A DNA stretch of 24,894 nt from a virus. Under the pieces are notes generated by a model, which was given only the letters and a program-made list of their open reading frames with translations, was not told where the DNA came from and searched no databases. Each line of letters starts with the position of its first letter. The stretch's first letter is position 1. The stretch spans positions 1-24,894 of the IMG/VR virus record IMGVR_UViG_3300045135_001333, one strand, 5' to 3'. Positions 15,622-24,820 of this stretch are shown one piece after another. Made by a program: the position numbers and the translations under genes.

Positions 15622-18600
15622 GTGTCGAGGGATAGTCCTACATCATATCACACGCGAACCGTAACCGAGTTCATCAAATCGTATCTTCAAGGCGAAGACG
15701 CACTCAACGAGGCGGCGGATGTCGCGTTTAGCGCCAACAATCTACACCATCATAGCATCACCGTACCCCATTTCATCTACAACGTTCATTCGCATTTAGA
15801 AAAAGCGCGAATTGTTGAATTTGAACCGGGTCGATTGGGTGAGCAAACACAGATGCTTACAGGTCGTGCAAGTCAATACGCGCTTGGTAAAAAGCACCCG
15901 CAACGAGGTATAGAAATTTTCAATGGTGACCAATGGCGCGCGAGTAAAGACGACCCTGCCCTGCGAAGAAAGTTGCTTGAGCGCGCTTACGCGGCACAGT
16001 TTCAAACAGTACCGCGCGCGGGTACACCGGTGGATGCTGAACCGCATCCCATCCACGACATGAACATGTTTCACACAAGCAGGGGGTCGCCAACATCATC
16101 GGCTTCTTCACCTATGATAACAATGTTCGTCACGTCACTCATCGACAGAACTGATGGTGTAACGAATTACAAGGCGATGGATAAAGCGATGGGTGATTTG
16201 CAACTTGACCCAATAATCATGGGTAAGAAACAGAACATGGGTAAATGGACGGGAGCGCAGGGTGACGCGTCTTGGACAAAGCAAGTGAAGGACTTGAAGA
16301 GGCGATTCAAAAAAGAATACCTGTCGAAATACTCTTCGCCGATTCGTGTTAGCGCTGACAGAATTAAACGAATAGCAGAAGCGCGCGGTATGGATGAAGA
16401 TGAGGTTGAACGTCGTTTACAAGAAGACAAGTATATGCGACAGGCTATCCAATTCAAGATGTGGGAATTGCGCGGTATTCCTCGCGATGAGATATGGAAA
16501 ACGAAGACGAATGAGGACGGATTAAAGACAGGTGAGCAATACAAACAGGCCACTAAAACACTCAAATCGAAAACAACCAATCCTCAAAACGCGCAAAGAG
16601 TATGTGGTTTTTTACCGTTTTATCTCGGATTACCGTTGCTTGAATATGAAGATGCTCTCAAAGTGTTGGAGTGGTTCTTTGACGGTGCGGGGAATTCGGG
16701 AGAGGGTACACACGAACACCATTACGATGATTCTGTTATCAACAAGATACTCGGTAACAATGCGCGCGGTTGGCTCACACGTCACACACAAGGATTCGCT
16801 AACGCTCTACACGGTATCTACTCCGGCGAAGTATCAACATCGGGGCATAACACATTGGTCGGTGGTGATAGAGGCATTAACAAACAAGCACAACGACGCG
16901 TGTTTCAAGATACTTACCAACAATTGATGGGTCATTCAAAGTATCAAGGGAGAATTTTCAAAGACGTTATGAAGGATTATTTGAACGTCGATTTAGCACA
17001 ATTAAACGACGTTTGGGGCGCAACGGAGAGCGAGGATGGTGTGAGTATCCTTAGTAAGTTGGGCGGTAAATTGGATGAATTGCCTACCGTTTTTGAGGAA
17101 TTAGAGAAGGTATTGGGTGAAGAGGACACAAAGGAGGCCATGAAAGCCATTGCGATTGGTTTAGGTCCGAGAGGTAGTACATACGACCACAACGATTTTC
17201 TCAACAACGTCAAGCACATTTACAAATTGAAAGACAACAATTTCGACCCATACAAGGCGTTGCCCGAATTTGAGAAGACGCTACTCTACTACTACGCGCA
17301 TGCTCTCGGTGCAACAGAAGGTGCTATGGGTAACGATTGGACACATCTACAAGATTTGCTTGATGAGCAGTTCCCTATGGTTTTCACATCGCGCAAAGGT
17401 GCTGATGAAGAAGGTGATGAAATGGAAGAGCGTGTGTTGCCTTCGCCTTTCCGCGCCGGTGGTAGAGCCGACGAAGGTTTACGAACAACGTACAAACCAA
17501 AGGCGAGTAGTAAGAAGTGGATGCCGACGATGTACGAACACTCGTTCAAACTCGATGAAAGTGCCGACCCGATTACACAAGCAGGTCAAAAGAAAGATTT
17601 ACGCCGCGCATTGCGAGAAGCAGGGTACGGAGAGGAAGAAGAGGAAGAAATGGTCGCTGATTACGAAGACGGTAAAACAATCAAAGTCGAAGTCAATCAA
17701 GGCGATTTCGACCAAACAGGATTTGTACAGGACGTCTTAGGTGACATGGACGCCGATGAATACTTAGAATACGATTCATTCGTCAATCCTCTTACGTTAG
17801 GTCAATCCGCGCTTGTCACTCCGTTGCTTGCGCACACACCTCATTCTGACAGAAACCCCAACCATTTCACCGCCGATTTTCTCAACGGAGAAAATATGCG
17901 ACAGTCACCACATGGCAGTCCTATGAACACCATATTGGCTACGCGTGACCTCGCCATCAACTTTGGTAAGCATGGCGGTCAAAGAATGGATAGGCGAACA
18001 GAAGGCCAATCGTTAAGACGTGATAGGCGTGGTAGAGAAAGAGATAACGAAGAGAGTTATTCGTCGTCCATCGACAACAACGAAGCGCATAACAGGGCGC
18101 TTATTCTCGCGACCTTGTTGTATCAGAAACATCACTCAATCACCGACTATGATGAAGCGCATCACGACTCACACAATCGAAAGCAAATTGCGGAAGACAT
18201 GAGCGATGTGTACCGAGAGAATCATCTTGACCCATTCGGTAGAAATCACCCGCGCATATACAGCAATGAATTACTTGGTGCTGAAATCCCCGATTCAATT
18301 GCAATTTATGACAAAGAAGAATATGAAAAAGCAATTGAAAATTCAAAAAAGCAAGGAGCAATTTTAGAATTACCAACTCCATTGAAAGACAATATCGAAA
18401 ATAGAGAGCAATTGAAAAATCAATTAACCGCGCAAGAAGGAACGGAGAACACGTCGTTTCATCACAATGAAGCAGGTACGCCGTTTCATCAATTGGGATT
18501 GTCGCAAAGGGGTAGAGAACAGCAACGTATGATTCAAGAAGGTGGTTTTGTCGGTCAGTACAAAGATGGTGAGGGTAATCTACGCGAGTATGTCATCCGT

Positions 18601-21600
18601 CGCACACCAATGAGTGAGTATCAAGACAGGATGCGAGAACTTCGTCAAATGTCGCAAGTAGCCTATGAGAATGGTGACAAAGAACGCGGAGATTTACTTG
18701 TCGCGCAATCGCAAAATCAAGCAAATCACATTGCTGATGAATTAGGAGATGAGCCTCCAATCACGTCAGACGAGTTGCGTGACGACTATTTGCGAGATGC
18801 GCGCGACATGCATCAACATGCTTTGTCAATGAGTCGCTTAATGCGTCCTTTGGTAATGTGGGCGAATCCTAATGTGTTCCAACATCACGATGATGCGGCC
18901 AACAATCAAGCGTGGCCGGACACAAAGATGTACGCACATTTGTGTGAAACATTTGCACGTTCTCTACCTCCCGAAGACCGAGTTAAATTCCTCATGAGTG
19001 GGACGGTTACGTCGTCCAAAGATGGTGGCAGTAGCATGAGAGTTATGGATATATTGAAGGATTCTTTGCGCGCTCAAGGGATGAGCGACAAAGCAATCGA
19101 ATCTGAAATAGAAGACATTAAGCGCGATTTGCAACGTAAATACACTCGTAAGACATGGCAAGGTGCGAGAAGGGATAGGCAACACGATGAATTTGGAAAA
19201 GATGGTAACGTGTCTGTCTTAGCGCTAATGGAAAAATTCGTCAATGGTGAATTACATAAGATTCCTAATATCGAAAAGGTGCGCGGTATTGTCGATAGAC
19301 AGAATCTTGTCAAGCAAATTTTTGAAAAGGTGCGCGCAGATTTACCATCAAACGCAAGCAACGAAAGTGTACTACACGCTTTGCATGCCCGTTATGTTCC
19401 GCACGATGATGCAGGTTCTAACCTAACACAAGAGATGACTGCTGAATCACTCATGGAGTTCGGTCAAGGGAGTCGAGGGGTCAAGAACGGTAAAGAGGTT
19501 TTCACACCGTACAACTACAGAAAGTTGAGTGGCGGTCATCACCATGAAAACGAATTGAATGGACAACCGTTGATGAGTGGCGGTGAAGCAGTTCTCAACA
19601 GCGCAGGGAAGCCAATCAACATGGAGGAAGAATTACGCGCAATTGCTCAAGTCCTTCAACATCTTGAAATAAATACAAGAGGGACTTCTCATGGTATATC
19701 GGGGCGCTTGCCCGATATACAATTTCTTGGAGGTAAGAAAGCGCGTAAAGGAACTTCATGGTATAGAGAATTCCCACAGAAGTTTGACAAGTTTTTGGAT
19801 ACATTAGCCGGCGACACACAGGCTAAACGTCGTGTGGTAAGTCAATTGAACGATAAGAATGAAGTTCCTGTTGGTGGATTAGACCCACAAACACAGCAAT
19901 TCCCTGCTGTTCACACATGCCGTTCCATCAACAAAAAGTTCGGAAGAGTTATGCGCCCATCTTACACATACCGCACACACAATCTGAAACACAACAATTT
20001 GATTTTCGACAATGAAGATTTGGACGTGCATCACGGTAGGTCTGAACACACAATGGCGATGGACCCGTATGGTTTGCGCGACTTCAACGCAAATCTAAGA
20101 CCGTACAATCCACAAGCCGACATGAATCCGAATACCGCACCTGTGGCAGTTAGTCAAGGCGCAAATGTAAATACCAACCTCTCCGTGTTCGCAGGTGTGA
20201 ATAGCGGGGAAGAGTTGTTAAGAGCCTTCGATTATTTGACCGATGATACGTTGGTTTTCAAAGAAGATGGTCGCCCTGTGCCAATCAAAGCGATGCATCG
20301 AATCTATGATTTTAGTGATTTGAAACACTTGCGCGGTTTTAGTGGTGATTGGGTTGTATCACACATTCCCGATGGTGAACCTGTCATTGTACAAAAGGAG
20401 GGTAAGAAAACCAAAGCGTACAATTCTGACATGAAGAATGTAGAATTGACGAAGGACATCCTCGATGAGATGGGGAAGGTGCATGAGAAAGATTTCGTCG
20501 TTCACGCCGTCTTTGGTGAAGATATGCTGTACATCATCGACATCCTCGTCGCGGCGGATGAGAAGACGCACAACATGCCGGCGAAGGATAGGGTTCGGCA
20601 TTTACGCGCTAAGTTTGAATCATCCGAACACATCAAACTCCCCGAACCTTACAACACAAAACGTGCTGATGATGAAGGATTAGAAGAAGCGGTTTCTCTT
20701 TTGCGCGACGAAGCACCAACCGACATTCTACTGCGTGATGCGGAAGGAACATACATGCGTGGCGAATTGCGACATCCGAAGTGGATTGTTCTTAGCAAAG
20801 AGAAGAAGGTCGATGTCATCATCCTTGACCGTAAGGGTACGAATTATCGCATCGGTGTCGGCCCAATCATGCATCCCGAACATTATGGTTCGCGCGCCGT
20901 TGAACATGATGGTGAACATTACATGGACGTTGGACATGCGAAAGGTCCGCGTGGTTTCGACAAGGGTGAGTATGTGTCTGTTCTATGCACAGGTGCAAGT
21001 AGAAGCGGAGATGAAAACCCAACGTACAAAATACGTTCAGCGCGTATTGATAACAACGCACACCCTCAAGCGGCGGACAGCGTTGAATCACTCGACATGC
21101 TTGTTGGCGAAGCAAAAGTACCGCACAAGGTACGATTGAACAAAGGCAACATCCACATCATATTCCCTGCGCTTGGTGATGAAGTCATTTACAAAACCGA
21201 ACGCGTTGATGGTGGTTGGTTCATCGAACCCACATCTACAATTTGGGGATACGGTGAAGAATATCTCATCAAGTTGGCCGAAGACATGCGCCCACATTGG
21301 GAGTTGTTTGCATCAGCATTGTTGAAAGAAAAGATGGTCGAAGAGGACGATGACGATGACGATGAGGTTGAACCCGAAGCACCTGCCGGTCACACCAAAA
21401 AGCGCAAGAAGATACTTCCCGAAGAAGAGGAAGTCATCAAGCGCGGTCTTGGTTTAATTGAGCGCGGATTGGAACATCTTACGAAAGAGAAGATTACACA
21501 TACAGGTGTCGAAGGACTCGGTATTGATTACGCGGGTGCTGATGTAGAATCTCCGCGCGGTCCAACCGAGAACATCAACGACGACACAATGCCGGACTAT

Positions 21601-21735
21601 GACCCCGCATCTCGCGATTACGAAGAATCACCGGCAAAAACGAAAAAGAAAAAGACGCGTATTCGCACTACTGCGGGAGAGGAAGGCGTCACGGACAACG
21701 AAGGAAACCTAACGATTACCCAAGCGCGCAATTGA
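15622..21735 (+). CDS. Giant unknown protein (~2037 residues) with degenerate DNA-ligase-like region
   Basis: GTG 15622 has GAGGTGGT (15607-15614) 7 bases before it; GTG at 15610 and 15613 lie inside that site. Most of the protein is polar, His-, Asn-, Asp- and Arg-rich, with no membrane segment. Residues 1-650 are helical with charged linkers; 650-1500 contain several His-rich and basic parts. Region 1555-1815 resembles an ATP-dependent DNA ligase: a motif I-like place at SGDW (1574-1577) where the usual KxDG lysine is absent, YIIDIL (1637-1642) like motif IIIa, TDILLRDAEGTYMRGE in place of EGVxxK (1700 on), WIVLSK in place of WxKxK (1721-1726), and an OB-fold-like KIRSARID stretch. The active site is therefore probably lost. 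An Asp-rich patch near 1908 precedes a Lys/Glu-rich end. It may be an internal or portal-associated virion protein; function unknown. Confidence 0.75.
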   Translation: MSRDSPTSYHTRTVTEFIKSYLQGEDALNEAADVAFSANNLHHHSITVPHFIYNVHSHLEKARIVEFEPGRLGEQTQMLTGRASQYALGKKHPQRGIEIFNGDQWRASKDDPALRRKLLERAYAAQFQTVPRAGTPVDAEPHPIHDMNMFHTSRGSPTSSASSPMITMFVTSLIDRTDGVTNYKAMDKAMGDLQLDPIIMGKKQNMGKWTGAQGDASWTKQVKDLKRRFKKEYLSKYSSPIRVSADRIKRIAEARGMDEDEVERRLQEDKYMRQAIQFKMWELRGIPRDEIWKTKTNEDGLKTGEQYKQATKTLKSKTTNPQNAQRVCGFLPFYLGLPLLEYEDALKVLEWFFDGAGNSGEGTHEHHYDDSVINKILGNNARGWLTRHTQGFANALHGIYSGEVSTSGHNTLVGGDRGINKQAQRRVFQDTYQQLMGHSKYQGRIFKDVMKDYLNVDLAQLNDVWGATESEDGVSILSKLGGKLDELPTVFEELEKVLGEEDTKEAMKAIAIGLGPRGSTYDHNDFLNNVKHIYKLKDNNFDPYKALPEFEKTLLYYYAHALGATEGAMGNDWTHLQDLLDEQFPMVFTSRKGADEEGDEMEERVLPSPFRAGGRADEGLRTTYKPKASSKKWMPTMYEHSFKLDESADPITQAGQKKDLRRALREAGYGEEEEEEMVADYEDGKTIKVEVNQGDFDQTGFVQDVLGDMDADEYLEYDSFVNPLTLGQSALVTPLLAHTPHSDRNPNHFTADFLNGENMRQSPHGSPMNTILATRDLAINFGKHGGQRMDRRTEGQSLRRDRRGRERDNEESYSSSIDNNEAHNRALILATLLYQKHHSITDYDEAHHDSHNRKQIAEDMSDVYRENHLDPFGRNHPRIYSNELLGAEIPDSIAIYDKEEYEKAIENSKKQGAILELPTPLKDNIENREQLKNQLTAQEGTENTSFHHNEAGTPFHQLGLSQRGREQQRMIQEGGFVGQYKDGEGNLREYVIRRTPMSEYQDRMRELRQMSQVAYENGDKERGDLLVAQSQNQANHIADELGDEPPITSDELRDDYLRDARDMHQHALSMSRLMRPLVMWANPNVFQHHDDAANNQAWPDTKMYAHLCETFARSLPPEDRVKFLMSGTVTSSKDGGSSMRVMDILKDSLRAQGMSDKAIESEIEDIKRDLQRKYTRKTWQGARRDRQHDEFGKDGNVSVLALMEKFVNGELHKIPNIEKVRGIVDRQNLVKQIFEKVRADLPSNASNESVLHALHARYVPHDDAGSNLTQEMTAESLMEFGQGSRGVKNGKEVFTPYNYRKLSGGHHHENELNGQPLMSGGEAVLNSAGKPINMEEELRAIAQVLQHLEINTRGTSHGISGRLPDIQFLGGKKARKGTSWYREFPQKFDKFLDTLAGDTQAKRRVVSQLNDKNEVPVGGLDPQTQQFPAVHTCRSINKKFGRVMRPSYTYRTHNLKHNNLIFDNEDLDVHHGRSEHTMAMDPYGLRDFNANLRPYNPQADMNPNTAPVAVSQGANVNTNLSVFAGVNSGEELLRAFDYLTDDTLVFKEDGRPVPIKAMHRIYDFSDLKHLRGFSGDWVVSHIPDGEPVIVQKEGKKTKAYNSDMKNVELTKDILDEMGKVHEKDFVVHAVFGEDMLYIIDILVAADEKTHNMPAKDRVRHLRAKFESSEHIKLPEPYNTKRADDEGLEEAVSLLRDEAPTDILLRDAEGTYMRGELRHPKWIVLSKEKKVDVIILDRKGTNYRIGVGPIMHPEHYGSRAVEHDGEHYMDVGHAKGPRGFDKGEYVSVLCTGASRSGDENPTYKIRSARIDNNAHPQAADSVESLDMLVGEAKVPHKVRLNKGNIHIIFPALGDEVIYKTERVDGGWFIEPTSTIWGYGEEYLIKLAEDMRPHWELFASALLKEKMVEEDDDDDDEVEPEAPAGHTKKRKKILPEEEEVIKRGLGLIERGLEHLTKEKITHTGVEGLGIDYAGADVESPRGPTENINDDTMPDYDPASRDYEESPAKTKKKKTRIRTTAGEEGVTDNEGNLTITQARN

Positions 21736-21749
21736 TATACTTGTAACGC

Positions 21750-23216
21750 ATGAAGCGCGTCATGGCAATCCTTGCTCCATCAACCCACAACCCCCTTGTT
21801 CTCAAGGGTATGGGCGATGATTTGATTGTCGCAGGGTACGCATCTGTAGAGATGGTAGACAAGCAAGGTGACTTGATTACAAGAGGTGCTTTGAAGGACG
21901 CGTTTGAAGGCTTCATGAAGGCTGATGGATTCCGCAACGTACAACTCGCGCACTCCAACATTCAAGTCGGAACAGTTATTCCTAATTACACAGATAGCAA
22001 TGGACGCGTTTGGAAGTCTGAAGTAGACGACACCGGTATGTTTGTTGTTATCAAGTTGCGCGGTGACATTGAGAAGGCGCGTGAAGTAGCATCAGAAATC
22101 CGTAAGGGCAACCTACGGTCATTCTCAATTGGCGGTCAAGCCTTTGAGCGTGTCAATAAGAGCGACGCTGTGCGCGGTGACTACCGTGAAATCCGTCGCA
22201 TGGAACTCCATGAGGTAACAATTTGTGAGAAGGGTATCAACCCCGAAGCGCAATTTAGAATTCTCAAGGAGGACACAGGTGATAACGTGACAAATACGAT
22301 GACAGAACTACAAAATGTGCTTGAGCGCCTTTCTAAAAAGTTGGATGACGAAGACAAGAAAGACGACAAGAAAGACAAAGAAGAAAAAGACGCCGGTATG
22401 ATGGGTATGGATGATGACAAAAAACCCGAACCGAAACTTGATTTCCCCGACATCGACGACGATGGCGATACTGATGAAACAATGGCCGAAGCCGGACGCG
22501 ATATGAAGCGAAGAAAGGACGGCGAGGACAACGAAGACGCTATGTACGCCGACGATGACGAGGATGACGAAGAAGAGGACAACGATATGACAGCGAAAGC
22601 AGACGATATGATAACTATGGACTATCTCAATTGGCTTGAGCAAACAGCAAAGAGTCAAGGACATGACATTGCTGATGCTCGCGCTCACTTTGATAGTGTG
22701 AACAAAGGATATGGACCGGGACAATCCGGATTCGACCACCGTGGACAAGGCTCACTTGAAGGCGCGGGAGAAGACGACTCCGGTAAGCGACCAAAGATGG
22801 ACTTCGGAGCCGCGCCAAGCGGTAACAAGAACGTCATTAAGTCGGACTTCCTTGCACCGAACAACGTTTCTCAATCAGACATTGAGGCGGCATACGAGGT
22901 CTACAAGGCCGCTACTGTTGAAGAACAATTCAAGAGTAGCCTCGGTGATTACTTCTCCGAGCGACTTTCCAAAGAGCAAAAGGCCGCAAGCATCGAAAAG
23001 GCACGAAAGGCATTCGATGCGCGACGACCTCTTGCTGAACTACAGAAGGCTGTTGTTGCGCTCAACGACAGAATCAGTAACATTTCCTCCGGTGGTGGAG
23101 AAGTTATTGCTAAGAGCGCTTCACCATCCGTTACCGTTCCCGAAACCGTCGAGATGGCGAACATGTCATGGGATGATGTTCACCGACTCGCTAACAAGGC
23201 TTTGAGGGGAGAGTGA
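21750..23216 (+). CDS. HK97-type prohead protease fused to scaffold-like region
   Basis: A 488-residue product. Residues 22-170 are the serine protease of the HK97 prohead type (herpesvirus assemblin-like fold): VQLAHSN with H68, RSFSIGG with S126, and MELHEVTIC (151-159) as the conserved strand after the active site. It cleaves capsid and scaffold parts during maturation. Residues 185-290 are very acidic and Lys-rich, with Asp/Glu runs and Met. Helices (about 375-440) resembling a scaffold core follow, then a tail with MSWDDVHRLANKA. Many such viruses have a fused protease-scaffold, which fits the lack of a separate delta domain in the capsid protein. There is no ribosome binding site near ATG 21750 (ATG 21762 is also possible), unlike its neighbours. 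The capsid gene follows after 5 bases. Confidence 0.9.
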   Translation: MKRVMAILAPSTHNPLVLKGMGDDLIVAGYASVEMVDKQGDLITRGALKDAFEGFMKADGFRNVQLAHSNIQVGTVIPNYTDSNGRVWKSEVDDTGMFVVIKLRGDIEKAREVASEIRKGNLRSFSIGGQAFERVNKSDAVRGDYREIRRMELHEVTICEKGINPEAQFRILKEDTGDNVTNTMTELQNVLERLSKKLDDEDKKDDKKDKEEKDAGMMGMDDDKKPEPKLDFPDIDDDGDTDETMAEAGRDMKRRKDGEDNEDAMYADDDEDDEEEDNDMTAKADDMITMDYLNWLEQTAKSQGHDIADARAHFDSVNKGYGPGQSGFDHRGQGSLEGAGEDDSGKRPKMDFGAAPSGNKNVIKSDFLAPNNVSQSDIEAAYEVYKAATVEEQFKSSLGDYFSERLSKEQKAASIEKARKAFDARRPLAELQKAVVALNDRISNISSGGGEVIAKSASPSVTVPETVEMANMSWDDVHRLANKALRGE

Positions 23217-23221
23217 AATAA

Positions 23222-24373
23222 ATGGCACGAAATTACGTTAGAACAGTACAAGACATGGAGCGCTACTACTACGGTGGCGCGGCACAAACAGGATACACCT
23301 ACTCAAGTGGCGACATTTTGAAGGCTGACAGCCCTCTTATGTCCACTACTGCGGGTACTTACCAAGCGGTGTACGGACGAAAGGTATGGTCGCAGTTGAA
23401 CCAAGAATTCAACGCGTTCTCTATTCTACCTAAGAAACCGTGGGAGCGAAGTGGATGGCGTATCCTCACAGAACGCGCTTCCTTCGATAAGGGTGGCGGT
23501 GTTGCTGAAAACGGTACGCTACCGGACACCACCAAGCCCGAATTCCTCCATGTGGCCGCAAAGCCAAAGACCATCGCGCACACCTTCGACCTAACCGAAG
23601 TAAGCATGTTCCTTTCTGACAAGGACGATGGTATGGGCGATGTGCGACAAGTTCTCAAGGAAGAGATGGGTAAGCACCACGCTGAACACGTCAATATCAT
23701 GATGCTTCGCGACGTTGATACCCCTGCGGGTAACGAATTTGAATCTCTTGACCGACTCACATCTGACCCGGACAAGATGACCACAGGTACAAACCACATT
23801 ACCACATCGCTAACCAAGCACGACATCTATTCGATTACGCGCGACGGTAGTGCAGACTTCCACAGCGCGGAAGTCGATGTAGCGGCAGATGCAACCTCTC
23901 AGCGAAACCTATCCCTCAATCAACTTGATGGATTGTTCCAACAGATTTGGACTCGCGGTGGTAACCCGAAGGTTATGCTTACAGGATACGACACGCTTAT
24001 GCGCGTTCAACAACTTCTCCAATCCCAACAGCGCTTCATGGACAGTAAGCGCGTCACCCCAACATACTCCGGTGTGAAGGGTGTACCGGGTATTGAGGCA
24101 GGTTTCATCGTTGCTACATACAACGGTGTTCCAATCATTCCAACAAAGGATATGCCAACCGAAGGCGCGGGTACACTATCGCGTATCTACTATCTTGATA
24201 CCGATTACCTGTGGTTCCAAACCGCTATCCCTACACAATACTTTGAATCCGGAATTGAAACCGGTGACCCATTCGCGATTAACAGGCTCGGCCAAGAGGG
24301 GCTTTACCGAACAATGGGTGAACTATGGTGTTCTTTCTTTGGTGCAAGCGGTTCAATTCGCGACCTACAATGA
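23222..24373 (+). CDS. Major capsid protein, HK97 fold
   Basis: A 383-residue product, normal for this family without a delta domain. ATG 23222 follows a purine-rich GGGGAGAG site at 23208-23215. The order fits HK97-fold capsid proteins: a polar N-arm (1-45), an E-loop-like segment with FDKGGGVAENGTLPD (88-102), a spine helix near 140-165 (VRQVLKEEMGKHHAEHVNIMM), a P-domain, and an A-domain with the strand motif GVPIIPTKDM and the C-terminal LYRTMGELWCSFFG stretch. It forms the icosahedral shell after scaffold-guided assembly. The position directly after the protease-scaffold gene supports the call. No Ig-like or other added domain is seen. Confidence 0.88.
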   Translation: MARNYVRTVQDMERYYYGGAAQTGYTYSSGDILKADSPLMSTTAGTYQAVYGRKVWSQLNQEFNAFSILPKKPWERSGWRILTERASFDKGGGVAENGTLPDTTKPEFLHVAAKPKTIAHTFDLTEVSMFLSDKDDGMGDVRQVLKEEMGKHHAEHVNIMMLRDVDTPAGNEFESLDRLTSDPDKMTTGTNHITTSLTKHDIYSITRDGSADFHSAEVDVAADATSQRNLSLNQLDGLFQQIWTRGGNPKVMLTGYDTLMRVQQLLQSQQRFMDSKRVTPTYSGVKGVPGIEAGFIVATYNGVPIIPTKDMPTEGAGTLSRIYYLDTDYLWFQTAIPTQYFESGIETGDPFAINRLGQEGLYRTMGELWCSFFGASGSIRDLQ

Positions 24374-24384
24374 GGTGATTAAAA

Positions 24385-24810
24385 ATGGCAGTAACAGCAA
24401 CACATAGAGGAATAACATACACGACAAGCGGAAGCGCGACCATCGCGGTTAATCTTGACCTACCCCTACAAGCAGGTGTAGACCAAGATGACACTACATG
24501 GCTAACATCCTATCCGGGTGCTTTGACTACGTTTCAACCACGACAGACTGACGGCTCAAACCGACATCAACCACGATTGGTTTGTCTTGAATTAGGAAAT
24601 CTTGCAGACGCAGAAACGCTTACTTTGAGTGGCGATTGCAACGTTATCTTGACTCACATGAGTAGCGGCAACGAAATCGTTGCGGCGGCGGCGGCTCCAC
24701 GATTGGCAACTTCAGTTAGCGGTCTTGTAATGACTGCTACTTGTAAAATTTCATCCGATGGAACAACCGGCGACACCATGAACGCACTTGTTTGGCTAAT
24801 TGTGGCTTGA
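24385..24810 (+). CDS. Probable small head/decoration protein
   Basis: A 141-residue product; ATG 24385 has the strong GAGGTGAT site (24373-24380) overlapping the capsid stop. It is rich in Thr, Ser, Ala and Gly with alternating hydrophobic residues, a beta-strand-rich pattern. No signal peptide, membrane segment or catalytic motif is visible. A small beta protein directly after the major capsid gene is often a decoration or head-stabilising protein; this is inference from position and composition, and no family is recognised. Confidence 0.65.
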   Translation: MAVTATHRGITYTTSGSATIAVNLDLPLQAGVDQDDTTWLTSYPGALTTFQPRQTDGSNRHQPRLVCLELGNLADAETLTLSGDCNVILTHMSSGNEIVAAAAAPRLATSVSGLVMTATCKISSDGTTGDTMNALVWLIVA

Positions 24811-24820
24811 GGTGATTTCA

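Noticed and set aside
21730-21741. TATA-like or -10-like TTGATATAC before the protease gene
   Set aside because: It is too close to the ATG for an archaeal TATA box of a leaderless transcript and has no matching -35 element, so it is not annotated as a promoter.
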